Part shown: in pieces, positions 17,553 through 25,690 of the stretch
How positions within the stretch are numbered: the stretch's first letter is position 1
Layout: each line of letters starts with the position of its first letter
Origin: Paenibacillus selenitireducens
GTDB taxonomy: Bacteria; Bacillota; Bacilli; Paenibacillales; Paenibacillaceae
DNA length: 36,376 bases
Direction of reading: 5' to 3'
Assembly: GCF_002021565.1 (NCBI RefSeq)
Contig: NZ_MSZX01000026.1
Location: forward strand, 27-36,402
Made by a program: the position numbers and the translations under genes
The notes under the pieces: generated by a model
Database searches by the model: none
What the model was told of the DNA's origin: nothing
The model's input: the letters and a program-made list of their open reading frames with translations, nothing else

Positions 17553-17817
17553 CTATTTAAGTTAACGAGGAACGATAGTTAAATCATGATATAAAGGCAG
17601 CCGGTCAAACGATCAGCTGCCGTTTTCATTGAAGTAACGGGCTGGATAGCGTAGTGATTATCGACTTAAAGAGTAGTTATGTAAGGTTAGATAAAAATTG
17701 ATTATAACTATTTATTACCAAACGGATTATCAAAAAAATAGTAAAATAATACTGTGTTTATTTTACTCAATAGATTCATTTTGGCAATTCGAACAAGAAA
17801 TGAAAGGGGGAGTGGCG
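17553..17817. other. gene-free stretch where a divergent regulator would be expected
   Basis: Together with 17445-17519 this makes a gap of about 370 bp. After the operator-like repeat come GAGGAACG (17565-17572), an ATG-ATA-TAA mini-frame at 17586-17594 and then a terminator. The remainder up to the ribosome site AAAGGGGG at 17803 is A+T-rich with no recognised feature. Confidence 0.45.
17593..17626 (+). terminator. terminator with no gene in front of it
   Basis: GGCAGC (17596-17601) pairs with GCTGCC (17616-17621), with a shorter inner stem GGT/ATC and a GTTTTC tail. On the plus strand no intact gene precedes it, so it may mark the end of a deleted gene. Confidence 0.6.
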
Positions 17818-18558
17818 TTGATTGAACATAGCAATCTTGAAGAATATCAAGATCCGGTAAATTACGATCTTGAATTTGACGGTGAAATAGACAAATATCA
17901 GTTCTATCTTGAGCTTGCTAGATCGAGTCCTGGGGAAGTGTTAGAACTTGCTTGTGGTACAGGCTTAACAACGATACCCCTGTCGAAAGCCGGCATAACG
18001 ATGACCGGTGTAGATATCTCTTCAGAGATGCTCGCATATGCGCGGTTGAAGGCGGAAGGGTTGACTGTTACTTTTATGGAAGGCGATGCCCGGACCTTCG
18101 AATCGGATAAGCGATTTTCGATGATTTATTTGACTGGTAATGCTTTTCAGGCATTCTTAAGTGATCAAGATCAACTCGATTTGCTCACGACCGTTCACAA
18201 ACATTTACAACCCCATGGAATCTTTGCATTCGAGACCCGTAATCCGGAGGGAACGGATTTATCCGATCAAGAGGAGACAGAATGGGGATCATTTATTGAT
18301 AAGGATGGGAATAACGTCAAGGTATCAGGCACACAATGTTACGATGCTAGCCAGCATATCATGCATTGGGTCACGATGCGTGATTGGGGGTATAAGCGAA
18401 CGACTTCCCGAATTGCTTGTCGGTTCACGGATCAGGATACGCTGCATTCTTTATTAACCCGTCACGGCTTTCGCGTCGAACATCAATATGCTGACTGGGA
18501 TAAAACGCCGTTCTCTCCGTCATCTTCATCTATCATTAGCGTTTGTAGGAAATGTTAG
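17818..18558 (+). CDS. class I SAM-dependent methyltransferase
   Basis: A 246-aa methyltransferase. Its SAM-binding motif is VLELACGTGLTTIPL (about residues 41-55), with D66 in MTGVDISSEMLAYAR as the ribose-binding acid and DARTFESDKRFSMIYLTGNAF as the downstream motifs. This ordering matches Methyltransf_25/11 proteins. The reading frame is open further upstream to 17698, but that part is low-complexity A+T sequence. AAAGGGGG at 17803-17810 fits a TTG start at 17818 (7-nt spacing) better than the GTG at 17812. It is a single-gene unit ended by the hairpin at 18584. It is not closely related to the methyltransferase at 14403. The substrate is unknown. Confidence 0.85.
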   Translation: MIEHSNLEEYQDPVNYDLEFDGEIDKYQFYLELARSSPGEVLELACGTGLTTIPLSKAGITMTGVDISSEMLAYARLKAEGLTVTFMEGDARTFESDKRFSMIYLTGNAFQAFLSDQDQLDLLTTVHKHLQPHGIFAFETRNPEGTDLSDQEETEWGSFIDKDGNNVKVSGTQCYDASQHIMHWVTMRDWGYKRTTSRIACRFTDQDTLHSLLTRHGFRVEHQYADWDKTPFSPSSSSIISVCRKC

Positions 18559-18583
18559 GTGAGACGTAATGCATTGCAATAGA

Positions 18584-18612
18584 AAAAATCCCCTCAGGTC
18601 GAGGGGATTTTT
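18584..18612 (+). terminator. terminator after the second methyltransferase
   Basis: AAAAATCCCCTC and GAGGGGATTTTT form a perfect 12-bp stem with a 5-nt loop and a T-run, 26 nt after the stop codon. Confidence 0.92.
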
Positions 18613-18653
18613 GGTGATCCTAAGTTTAGCATACTTTTCGCATTAATAATTCA

Positions 18654-18689
18654 ATCGGTCAATGACAAAAACATAGATATTTGACCGAT
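18654..18689. repeat. 9-bp inverted repeat with 18-bp spacer
   Basis: ATCGGTCAA at 18654-18662 and TTGACCGAT at 18681-18689 are perfect complements. The element lies about 160 bp upstream of the GNAT gene at 18846 in otherwise featureless sequence. It could be an operator or a remnant; no function can be assigned. Confidence 0.5.
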
Positions 18690-18845
18690 CACCTCATTCG
18701 TGCTTAACCTACAGGCAGATAGCTCAGCGAGGCTAAGTCCATTTGACCCAGTACCGTTTACGCCTTATGCCTCTCGTTCATAGATACACAAACGTTATCG
18801 GAAATTCTTGTAAAGAATGACAAAAAAATCGTTGGAGATGAGTGT

Positions 18846-19295
18846 ATGGATATAAGCGTAAGAAAGGCAAGAATTGAAGATGCTAATGACTTGTCTGAAT
18901 TATTCATTGAGTTTATTGGAACTGATTCCAACATTGCAAAGATGCAAAATCAGTTAGAGATTATTTCGACACAGCCAAACTACTATGTTGCAGTTGCATG
19001 TAAAGACGAAAAGGTAATTGGAACAGCTATGGGAATCGTATGCCCGGATATTGTAGGAGAGTGTCAACCATATTTGTTGGTAGAAAATGTTGTGGTTTCG
19101 TCAACGTATCAAGGAAAGGGAATTGGTAAGATCCTCATGGCTACACTTGAGGATTTTGCTAATAAAATGCACTGTTCTTACATAATATTGGCTTCTGGTG
19201 GAAACCGAGAACAAGCACATAGATTTTATGAGTCAGTAGGATACATGGGCACTAAAACTGGATTTATTAAACGAATGGAATCTGCTCGCTTATAG
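18846..19295 (+). CDS. GNAT family N-acetyltransferase
   Basis: A 149-aa intact GNAT-fold enzyme that moves an acetyl group from acetyl-CoA to an amine. It opens with the typical IxVRKARIEDANDLSEL beta-1/alpha-1 pattern. Strand beta-4 is LLVENVVVSSTYQ, and the pyrophosphate loop is Q-G-K-G-I-G-K (residues 89-95). The C-terminal motif B region HRFYESVGYMGTKTGFIKRM is complete, unlike the truncated GNAT at 15304. GGAGATGA precedes the ATG at normal distance. It stands alone, and the acceptor substrate is unknown. Confidence 0.88.
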   Translation: MDISVRKARIEDANDLSELFIEFIGTDSNIAKMQNQLEIISTQPNYYVAVACKDEKVIGTAMGIVCPDIVGECQPYLLVENVVVSSTYQGKGIGKILMATLEDFANKMHCSYIILASGGNREQAHRFYESVGYMGTKTGFIKRMESARL

Positions 19296-19659
19296 TTAAA
19301 ACGATAAAGAGTAACATGCGCATAAACCATCACAGGCGTCTGGTCTATTAGCCGATGTGTCTAGGGACAAGAACATGTATTCATAACCAATGAGCGAAGC
19401 AAAAACATGCCACGGTTGCGAAAATTAGTCGTAGTTTATTTATGGATTAACGGACAGCAGCCTGATAAAGCGCGTTGAAGGCGCGGATGTCCTCTGCTTT
19501 GATGTATAAGCCACCTTCATGTTATCCAACATTTGCCTATTTATTCAGAAAACTTCAGGTGTTATACTAATCTGTCGATAGCGTAAAGGATATACATTTT
19601 GTCTGTTCTTATATCAAGAAGCTCGAGGTAATATAAACATAATACAGTCATCAGGGGGA
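19296..19659. other. 364-bp intergenic region upstream of the LRR protein gene
   Basis: No gene, repeat or hairpin with a T-run was recognised in the first 240 bp. The last 100 bp hold the candidate promoter at 19540-19568 and the AGGGGG ribosome site at 19653-19658. Confidence 0.5.
19540..19568 (+). promoter_or_regulatory. candidate extended -10 promoter of the LRR protein gene
   Basis: TATACT at 19563-19568 is preceded by TGT, an extended -10 arrangement. A weak -35 (TTTATT, 19540-19545) lies 17 bp upstream. The start codon at 19669 would give a leader of roughly 95 nt. This is a consensus match only. Confidence 0.35.
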
Positions 19660-19668
19660 ATGGTCATC

Positions 19669-21171
19669 ATGAAGAAACGTATTGCTGTACGCTTATTTAT
19701 TTTTATTTTTGTCCTAAGTTTGGTCCTTCCAGGACAAGCTTCGATGGAAGCGTTTAGCCAAGAACCGGTTATTAAGGATAAAAATCTCGAACAAGCGATT
19801 CATTCGTGGTTAGCTAAAAAAGGCGATGAACCACTTACCAAAGCGGATTTAGAATCTCTCACCGTTGTATCTTTATCAGGTAAAGGAATTAAAGATCTGC
19901 AGGGATTAGAGTATGCCGTCAATGTCACGCAACTCGATCTAAACAATAATGAAATTACGGATCTTACACCGCTTAAGAAGCTTTCAAAGATCCGTGATCT
20001 CAGCCTCAAAGCAAATCAGATCTCATCGATTGAGGAATTGTCAGCTCTGAAGGATTTGAAGTATCTAGAAGTAAGCTGGAATCAGATATCATCCTTGGAT
20101 GTAGTGAAACAATTGCCTCACCTAATCGAGTTGGACGCCGACCATAATCAAATTTCGAATGTTCAAGCACTCTCTAGTGCCGCAGAATTAGCGTATTTGA
20201 AAATGAGCGACAACGCGATAGAAGACATAGTTCCCCTCGGCAACATGAAGAAGCTGACATATCTTAATGTGTCTTACAATAAGATTAAGGATTTTTCGCC
20301 GCTACGGAAGCTATCCAAAAGTCTGACGTATCTAGGGATTAGCGGAAACCGGGCTACTGATCTTAAGCTGCTAGAAGGATTCAACAATCTCGAAGGTCTC
20401 TCTGCCAACAACAATAACATCGAGAGTCTTGCCCCTTTAGCGAAATTAACTAACTTGTCTACATTGGATCTATCCTCCAACGAGATTAAAGATTTAGACC
20501 CGTTAAAACAATTGAACAAGCTAGATATCCTCTACTTGGATAACAACCGAGTGTGGAATTTGGAACCGTTAAGAAATTTGAAATCCCTAAGAATTCTAAA
20601 TTTGAACAATAACCGGGTATGGGATCTGGAGCCGATTCAAAATAATAGTTATGACTTTCATTTTGATACGGGGGCAGAACGCTACGGACTGCAGTTGAAC
20701 GATAACTACTTGGACTTAAGCCAAGGAACCCAAACCTATCAAATATTTAACAAATTGAATGCGGATCGTTATGGTATTATCTCTCAGCGTAAGACTCAAC
20801 GCTTGATGATCGGCAGCAAGACAGCCTATGTGGGCGACAGTATCTACAATATAACAGCAGCGCCATTCATTCAGACAGGCCGTACCTACGTACCTATTCG
20901 TTTCATTTCCGAGAAGCTAGGGGCAAAGGTCAACTGGAACCAGAGTACGAAAGAGGTAACGATTCAAAAGGACGGTAAAACGATTCGTTGGTCTGTGGGG
21001 AATAAGCAAGTTAAGATAAACCAGCAAACTGTGATGTCCGACGCTCCTTTACTACAGAAAAATAACAGCACTTTCGTTCCTGTACGCTTTGTGTCGGAGC
21101 AGCTTAATACTTCTGTTGAATATTTAGGCAGCAAAAAAATGGTCATCATATTCGAGAATAAGACCGCATAA
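19669..21171 (+). CDS. secreted leucine-rich-repeat protein with C-terminal stalk (copper amine oxidase N-like) domain
   Basis: A 500-aa exported protein. Residues 1-~28 form a signal peptide (MKKRIAVRLFIFIFVLSL...). An internalin-type N-cap (IKDKNLEQAIHSWL) follows, then about 12 repeats of 22 residues with pattern LxxLxLxxNxIxDLxPL, for example LSTLDLSSNEIKDLDPLKQL. The last two repeats share NNRVWxLEP. After an LRR cap (NDNYLDLSQG) comes a stalk domain of about 115 residues with the paired signatures YVPIRFISEKLGAKVNW and FVPVRFVSEQLN. An in-frame ATG at 19660 exists, but AGGGGG at 19653-19658 points to 19669. No sortase motif, SLH repeat or membrane anchor is visible. It probably acts in protein binding at or near the cell wall. 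Confidence 0.88.
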   Translation: MKKRIAVRLFIFIFVLSLVLPGQASMEAFSQEPVIKDKNLEQAIHSWLAKKGDEPLTKADLESLTVVSLSGKGIKDLQGLEYAVNVTQLDLNNNEITDLTPLKKLSKIRDLSLKANQISSIEELSALKDLKYLEVSWNQISSLDVVKQLPHLIELDADHNQISNVQALSSAAELAYLKMSDNAIEDIVPLGNMKKLTYLNVSYNKIKDFSPLRKLSKSLTYLGISGNRATDLKLLEGFNNLEGLSANNNNIESLAPLAKLTNLSTLDLSSNEIKDLDPLKQLNKLDILYLDNNRVWNLEPLRNLKSLRILNLNNNRVWDLEPIQNNSYDFHFDTGAERYGLQLNDNYLDLSQGTQTYQIFNKLNADRYGIISQRKTQRLMIGSKTAYVGDSIYNITAAPFIQTGRTYVPIRFISEKLGAKVNWNQSTKEVTIQKDGKTIRWSVGNKQVKINQQTVMSDAPLLQKNNSTFVPVRFVSEQLNTSVEYLGSKKMVIIFENKTA

Positions 21172-21191
21172 CAGAATTCAATATCAATATT

Positions 21192-21228
21192 AGGACGCAT
21201 CTAAGGACACTGGGTTGCGTCCTTTCTT
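21192..21228 (+). terminator. terminator after the LRR protein gene
   Basis: AGGACGCA (21192-21199) pairs with TGCGTCCT (21216-21223), followed by TTCTT, 21 nt after the stop codon. Confidence 0.8.
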
Positions 21229-21353
21229 AAAGACTTGCCGTTTCAGACAGCGCGGATAACCGTATCACAAATAGTGGTAAAGCAGAAGACGCTGAAACCG
21301 TTATATCGAACCTAACTAGTTTCTGCTAGGTAAGATGAGAGAGGAGCATAGAG

Positions 21354-22040
21354 TTGAAAAAAGAAATTGGTGTATTGATGTTGTTGAGTGCTGTTTTGCT
21401 TTCGGGATGTGGTTCAGATGAGCCTGTAAAACTGATTGAAGCTTCTGAAAATGAAGAAGTGAGGCTTTATGCTGTCAACGAAACAGACGACGAAGTCCAC
21501 GGGGTTACGGTAGAGATTAACGGCAGCCAGAAAAACTTCGATTGGAATATCTTAAATACAGGAACTAAACCTCAGGTATTCTATACTGATCTTACGGGTG
21601 ACAGTAAGGAAGAAGCCGTAATCATAATTAATACAGGTCGAGGTACAGAATTAGATACTTTTGATATTCATGTAATTAATGCAGAGGATTTATCCGAAAT
21701 TAAAGTACAAAATCATGAAGAGATTGTTGCCAATCAGATTGAAACGCATGTTTCTAAAAATGCTGATGATACTTTGGACATTACAGTTAAGACGAAAGAA
21801 AAAGAGGATAACTTCGATTCGAATATTGAGTTAGCGCCGAATTATAATCAAGATGAGCTTGCTTTCGGCGGTGTAGTTATTTATCAAGTTGAGCATCAAA
21901 AAATAATCTTAAGTCTAGGTGCAAGTGTTGGAATATCCCCTCAATACGTATGTTCTGTCAATGTCACATATAAATTCGATCATGCAAAAAATGAATTTAT
22001 TGCCGATCAAATTGATTTTGCACCTAATGAAAACGTGTAA
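21354..22040 (+). CDS. lipoprotein of unknown function
   Basis: A 228-aa exported lipoprotein. The short basic start and hydrophobic stretch end in the lipobox LLSGC, with the lipid-carrying cysteine at residue 19. The acidic mature part contains FYTDLTGDSKEEAVIIINTGRGTE (split here: YTDLTGDSKEEAV then IIINTGRG), which resembles the D-x-T-G-D-x-x-x-E calcium-loop-like element of FG-GAP/VCBS-type beta repeats. No catalytic motif is recognised. The start is TTG at 21354, supported by GAGAGGAG. It is transcribed alone between two terminators. The similarity to calcium-loop repeats is by eye and could be misleading. Confidence 0.75.
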   Translation: MKKEIGVLMLLSAVLLSGCGSDEPVKLIEASENEEVRLYAVNETDDEVHGVTVEINGSQKNFDWNILNTGTKPQVFYTDLTGDSKEEAVIIINTGRGTELDTFDIHVINAEDLSEIKVQNHEEIVANQIETHVSKNADDTLDITVKTKEKEDNFDSNIELAPNYNQDELAFGGVVIYQVEHQKIILSLGASVGISPQYVCSVNVTYKFDHAKNEFIADQIDFAPNENV

Positions 22041-22125
22041 TTAAGTGTGCGCACATTTGTAAGGTATTGGCAAGTAAACAGGACTAAAAACACAGATTTG
22101 GGGTTTCACATGGCTCAATGATCGT

Positions 22126-22159
22126 AAAAAGAGCCATAGAAGCGATTCTATGGCTCTTT
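22126..22159. terminator. bidirectional terminator between the lipoprotein and efflux genes
   Basis: AAAAAGAGCCATAGAA and TTCTATGGCTCTTT form a perfect 14-bp core stem with a GCGA loop. A-runs and T-runs flank it, so it can end transcription from both convergent genes. Confidence 0.92.
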
Positions 22160-22197
22160 GGTAAAGATACGCTTTGCCAAATGGTGGCTGCATCCGA

Positions 22198-23721
22198 TTA
22201 TCCTTCCGATATTTTCTTGGGCCGCTTCAAGAACAGCGAGAAGAAAATACCAATGACAGTAATGATCGTCGCCACGACGAAGGCATCGTTAATTCCGCTG
22301 ATGGTGGATGCTTTCGTCACCAATCCTCCAATGATCGATAATGAATAAGCGCCGCCCATTTCTGAAGGCAGTCCTGTAAGCGATGAGATGCCTGCACCCA
22401 AGTCTGCAAAATTCTCGGCAGCAATCGTATTGCTCAGCGTCAAATTGTTCGAATAGGATGCCACATGTTCGGTTGTTCTTGTCGACATCACCGTTACAAG
22501 CACTGCGGTTCCAAATGAACTGGCAACCTGCCGCATCGTATTGGACACTGCCGTGCCATGGGTCTTTAATTTCGGCGGCAGCGCATTGAGCCCCTCTGTC
22601 ATGATCGTCATCATAATGAAGGAGATACCGAAGCTTCTTAGCGCATAGAGCGTCATCAGGTGATAATACGTAGACTCATCGGTTAACTTCGTGAACTGAT
22701 AGGTCGTAACCGAAGTGATAATTAATCCGATGATCGCGAGCGGCCTTACGCCGAATTTATCAAACAACGTACCCGAGATCGGCGACATCACGCCCATCAA
22801 CAGTGCCCCGGGTAGCAGCAGAAGCCCCGACTCCAGGGCGGTATAGCCCCGAATATTCTGAACATAAATCGGGAGTAGGAGCATCGCTCCAAACATCGCC
22901 ATATTAACGATGACGCTTACGACGGTAGACATGGTGAAGGTGAGATTTTTGAACACAGTCAAATTCAAAAGAGGGCTGCTTGTCGTCATCTCCCTTACGA
23001 CAAAGAAGATGAGAAATAAGACTCCGACGATAATGGAAATATCAACAACAGGATCTCCCCAGCCTCTGCTCCCAGCCTCGCTAAGCCCATACAGCAGCGC
23101 CCCAAACCCTATCGTCGACAAGACAGCACCCTGCCAATCCAGCTTAGGATAAGTGAGCTTCAGCACATTAGACAAATATCTGAACGTCAATATGACTTCG
23201 ATGGCGCCGAGCGGAACCATGACAAAGAACAAGACGCGCCATGAATAATGCTCCACCATGTAGCCTGCAAAGGTCGGTCCGAGCGCAGGCGCGAACATCA
23301 TCGCAATCCCCATCATGCCCATGGCGCGCCCCATCTGTTCGGGGGGGAATATGCGCAGGAAGATGTTGGTGACAAGTGGCATCAATACGCCTGCTCCAAT
23401 GGCTTGCACGATGCGCCCCACCAATACAACGGCGAAGGTTGGACCCATGCCGCAAATTAGCGATCCGATCGTGAACATCGCCATCGCCATGGCGAACAGC
23501 ATACGGGTCGAAATGGACTCCATCAGAAAGGCACTAATTGGAATCATAATCGCATTGGCCAGCATGAACCCTGTTGATAACCATTGCACCGTCGTCGTGG
23601 AAACATTCAAATCCGTCATCATATGCGGGATGGCGACATTCACCATGGTTTGGTTCAAGATCGCGATGAACATCCCTAGGATGAGCACGGTAACAGTGGG
23701 TCCTATCCTTTTTTCGCTCAT
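22198..23721 (-). CDS. DHA2-family multidrug efflux MFS transporter (EmrB/QacA type)
   Basis: A 507-aa membrane transporter of the drug:H+ antiporter-2 family, predicted to have 14 helices. Helix 1 contains ILNQTMVNVAIPHM, which is the family's motif D1 region. Motif A-like sequence is MESISTRMLFA, and motif C is APALGPTFAGYMVEHYSWR (about 145-165), the antiporter signature. GGGGGG precedes the ATG on the minus strand. The adaptor gene ends only 10 nt upstream, so the two form an operon and probably a two-part pump. The substrate range is unknown. Antimicrobial or solvent export is the usual role in this family. Confidence 0.92.
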   Translation of the reverse strand: MSEKRIGPTVTVLILGMFIAILNQTMVNVAIPHMMTDLNVSTTTVQWLSTGFMLANAIMIPISAFLMESISTRMLFAMAMAMFTIGSLICGMGPTFAVVLVGRIVQAIGAGVLMPLVTNIFLRIFPPEQMGRAMGMMGIAMMFAPALGPTFAGYMVEHYSWRVLFFVMVPLGAIEVILTFRYLSNVLKLTYPKLDWQGAVLSTIGFGALLYGLSEAGSRGWGDPVVDISIIVGVLFLIFFVVREMTTSSPLLNLTVFKNLTFTMSTVVSVIVNMAMFGAMLLLPIYVQNIRGYTALESGLLLLPGALLMGVMSPISGTLFDKFGVRPLAIIGLIITSVTTYQFTKLTDESTYYHLMTLYALRSFGISFIMMTIMTEGLNALPPKLKTHGTAVSNTMRQVASSFGTAVLVTVMSTRTTEHVASYSNNLTLSNTIAAENFADLGAGISSLTGLPSEMGGAYSLSIIGGLVTKASTISGINDAFVVATIITVIGIFFSLFLKRPKKISEG

Positions 23722-23731
23722 GTGGCCCCCC

Positions 23732-24370
23732 TTATTTATGGATACGTATAGATACGCTCATCCCGGGAACCAATCCGAGACCGCGGTACCCGTCCAAAGA
23801 GATTTTAATAGGAATGACTTGCGTCACCTTCGTATAATTTCCTGTCGTGTTGGAGGTAGGAAGTAGGGAAAAGGTTCCGGCTGTTGCAAGTCCAATCTGA
23901 TCGACCTTGCCTGTAAGTGCCGTACCGGGAAAAGAGTCTACGTAAACATCCACGGTCTGATTCACTTTCACGTCGTTAATCTGAGTCTCTTTCACATTGG
24001 CGGTTACGTACAAGGCTCCTAGATCGAACGCTTTGGCGAGAGACATCCCGGCTCCTATAACGGTGTTGGCCGCGGCGTTTTGTAGGACGATCGTAGCCGT
24101 ATGAGGCATCTTAATGGATACATTGCCTTTGTCAGTGAGCACGGTGCCAAGATCTTGCCCTGCCGTATAAGTGTCGCCTAACTTGCCTCGCCAAGACTGT
24201 AGCAAGCCTGGAGATGCCGAAGATATCGTGATTGCTTGACCATCCACCTTCGCGTTGTCCGTTGTAATAAAATTGATGGATTGATTATAGTAGTAGACGG
24301 CAACGGCACCTCCCCCTAACAGAACGAGAATAACCAGAATATTCACGATTACAAGTCGAGAGCTTTTCAT
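23732..24370 (-). CDS. HlyD/EmrA-type efflux adaptor subunit
   Basis: A 212-aa membrane-anchored adaptor that pairs with the adjoining DHA2 pump. One N-terminal transmembrane helix (about residues 8-28: VNILVILVLLGGGAVAVYYY) is followed by the biotinyl-lipoyl-like domain with TTDNAKVDGQAITISSASPG and a beta-barrel region containing FDLGALYVTANVKETQI. The long coiled-coil hairpin of Gram-negative EmrA is missing, as expected in Gram-positive relatives of this length. The frame is open to a TTG at 24400, but GGAAGG and an ATG at 24370 give the natural start. Confidence 0.88.
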   Translation of the reverse strand: MKSSRLVIVNILVILVLLGGGAVAVYYYNQSINFITTDNAKVDGQAITISSASPGLLQSWRGKLGDTYTAGQDLGTVLTDKGNVSIKMPHTATIVLQNAAANTVIGAGMSLAKAFDLGALYVTANVKETQINDVKVNQTVDVYVDSFPGTALTGKVDQIGLATAGTFSLLPTSNTTGNYTKVTQVIPIKISLDGYRGLGLVPGMSVSIRIHK

Positions 24371-24444
24371 TTCGATCGATTCCTTCCTTTTGCAGAGCAA
24401 TTGTTAGTGTGTTGGGACTTAGTGTTTCGATAGCAGGTGCCAAT

Positions 24445-24462
24445 TATCCATAAAGATGGATA
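24445..24462. promoter_or_regulatory. inverted repeat in the divergent efflux/flavodoxin promoter region
   Basis: TATCCAT (24445-24451) and ATGGATA (24456-24462) are perfect complements around 4 nt, in the 156-bp gap between the divergent adaptor and flavodoxin genes. The position suits an operator controlling both units. No regulator gene is adjacent. Confidence 0.45.
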
Positions 24463-24526
24463 GTAATATGACGATCGAGGAAAAGTATATAGCAGCAAGT
24501 AAAGCGAAGTTGGAGGGAAAGCATGC

Positions 24527-25078
24527 ATGAACATATATATCGTGTACGACAGCGAGGATGGCCATACGGAGGCCGTGGCGAAGGCAATAGCGCAAGGCGT
24601 ACGGGACGTTCAAGGAGCTCATGCATATCTGTACCATGTGGATCAAGCGGATATTCATGATCTTGAGCGCATGGATGCGATCATCTGGGGTTGTCCTGGT
24701 CATTTTGGCAGTATCAGCGCAGGTCTGAAGACGTGGATCGATAAACTAGGCTATTTATGGGCTCACGGTAAGCTTGTGGACAAGCTGGGAGCCGTTTTCT
24801 GTACGATCGCGACCGAACATGGCGGCATTGAAGCCACGATGTTGAATTTGATTACGCCGATGCTCCACCAAGGTATGATTATCGTCGGACTGCCGGCTAC
24901 GGTTCCCGAAAATGTGTTATATGGATCGTACTACGGCGTAGGGATCACTTGCCGCTTGGAAGAATCGCCGGACGATTCGCCCAATTTACCGAGCGAGGAT
25001 GAATTGGCCCTGGGAAAAGCATTAGGCGAACGCGTCGCGCGCTTAGCGGGCAAAATGACAGGCCGAGGGGTGAGATGA
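24527..25078 (+). CDS. flavodoxin-like / WrbA-like NAD(P)H oxidoreductase
   Basis: A 183-aa flavodoxin-fold protein that should bind FMN and move electrons, perhaps reducing quinones. The phosphate loop is [17 protein letters not shown] (residues 8-24). [20 protein letters not shown] is the WrbA-like second FMN loop, where relatives have GTPTRFGNM. The third loop is [19 protein letters not shown] precedes the ATG. The next small gene follows after 4 nt. It diverges from the efflux operon, a common arrangement for genes responding to quinones or other electrophiles, though that link is an inference. Confidence 0.85.
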   Translation: MNIYIVYDSEDGHTEAVAKAIAQGVRDVQGAHAYLYHVDQADIHDLERMDAIIWGCPGHFGSISAGLKTWIDKLGYLWAHGKLVDKLGAVFCTIATEHGGIEATMLNLITPMLHQGMIIVGLPATVPENVLYGSYYGVGITCRLEESPDDSPNLPSEDELALGKALGERVARLAGKMTGRGVR

Positions 25079-25082
25079 TCGA

Positions 25083-25484
25083 ATGCTCATTATTGGATAC
25101 GGCATTGTAGCGCTTGTTGTCATTATCATCTTAATCATTGTGAACGTACGGCATGCGAATCGGTCATCTAGGCAAGGATCTTCTACAACTGACACCGTAC
25201 CAAAGACCGAACCCGTAACCGAGACGGTAACGGAAACCGAGTTACACGTGGATTCTCCGCTTACCGATGAGTCTGTCACAAGCGTAAGTCAGGATATACC
25301 AGTAGAACGGGAGGCTGTCGCACCGACTGCGGCAAATGACGCATCCTTCCGACAATCGCTTAGGCAATTAAAACAAACCACGGTGAAAACGGATAACCGG
25401 CAGCCCATCAACTTCGGCAAGATGTCCGATGCCGATTACCGGAAAGCGATGAAAACCTTGCGGAACGCTTCAAAAAAAGAGTAG
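25083..25484 (+). CDS. small single-pass membrane protein of unknown function
   Basis: A 133-aa protein not recognised as a named family. Residues 1-21 form one hydrophobic helix with a positive patch after it (NVRHANRSSR), suggesting an N-out or anchor topology. A low-complexity Thr/Glu/Val-rich linker follows (about 35-75), then a more ordered C-terminus with PINFGKMSDADYRKAMKTLR. It starts 4 nt after the flavodoxin gene's stop, with the ribosome site inside the end of that gene, so the two are translated from one transcript. Confidence 0.7.
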   Translation: MLIIGYGIVALVVIIILIIVNVRHANRSSRQGSSTTDTVPKTEPVTETVTETELHVDSPLTDESVTSVSQDIPVEREAVAPTAANDASFRQSLRQLKQTTVKTDNRQPINFGKMSDADYRKAMKTLRNASKKE

Positions 25485-25570
25485 AGCCGAAATCGATTCG
25501 AAGTTGTGAATCTTTGAAGTGTTCTGCTTCGGAGACATCCGAAAGGCTCCGGATCAAAAGAAATGAAAAA

Positions 25571-25623
25571 GACGAAAACATGAAACCTTGTTCCATTCGG
25601 ATCAGGGATTTCATGTTTTCGTC
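25571..25623. terminator. 15-bp inverted repeat between convergent units, probable terminator
   Basis: GACGAAAACATGAAA (25571-25585) and TTTCATGTTTTCGTC (25609-25623) are perfect complements with a 23-nt loop. It lies between the membrane protein gene (+) and the end of transporter operon 2 (-). There is no long T-run beyond the stem, so its strength is uncertain. Confidence 0.65.
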
Positions 25624-25690
25624 TCAAGCGCACAGCCTAGGAATAGAAGTATTCAGCTTCAAATGCTTTCACTTTCAAAGCGTTTAGCTC

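Noticed and set aside
25673-25686. cre-like sequence TCAAAGCGTTTAGC near the end of the second MalG-type permease.
   Set aside because: Three mismatches to the consensus and a position at the 3' end of the operon.
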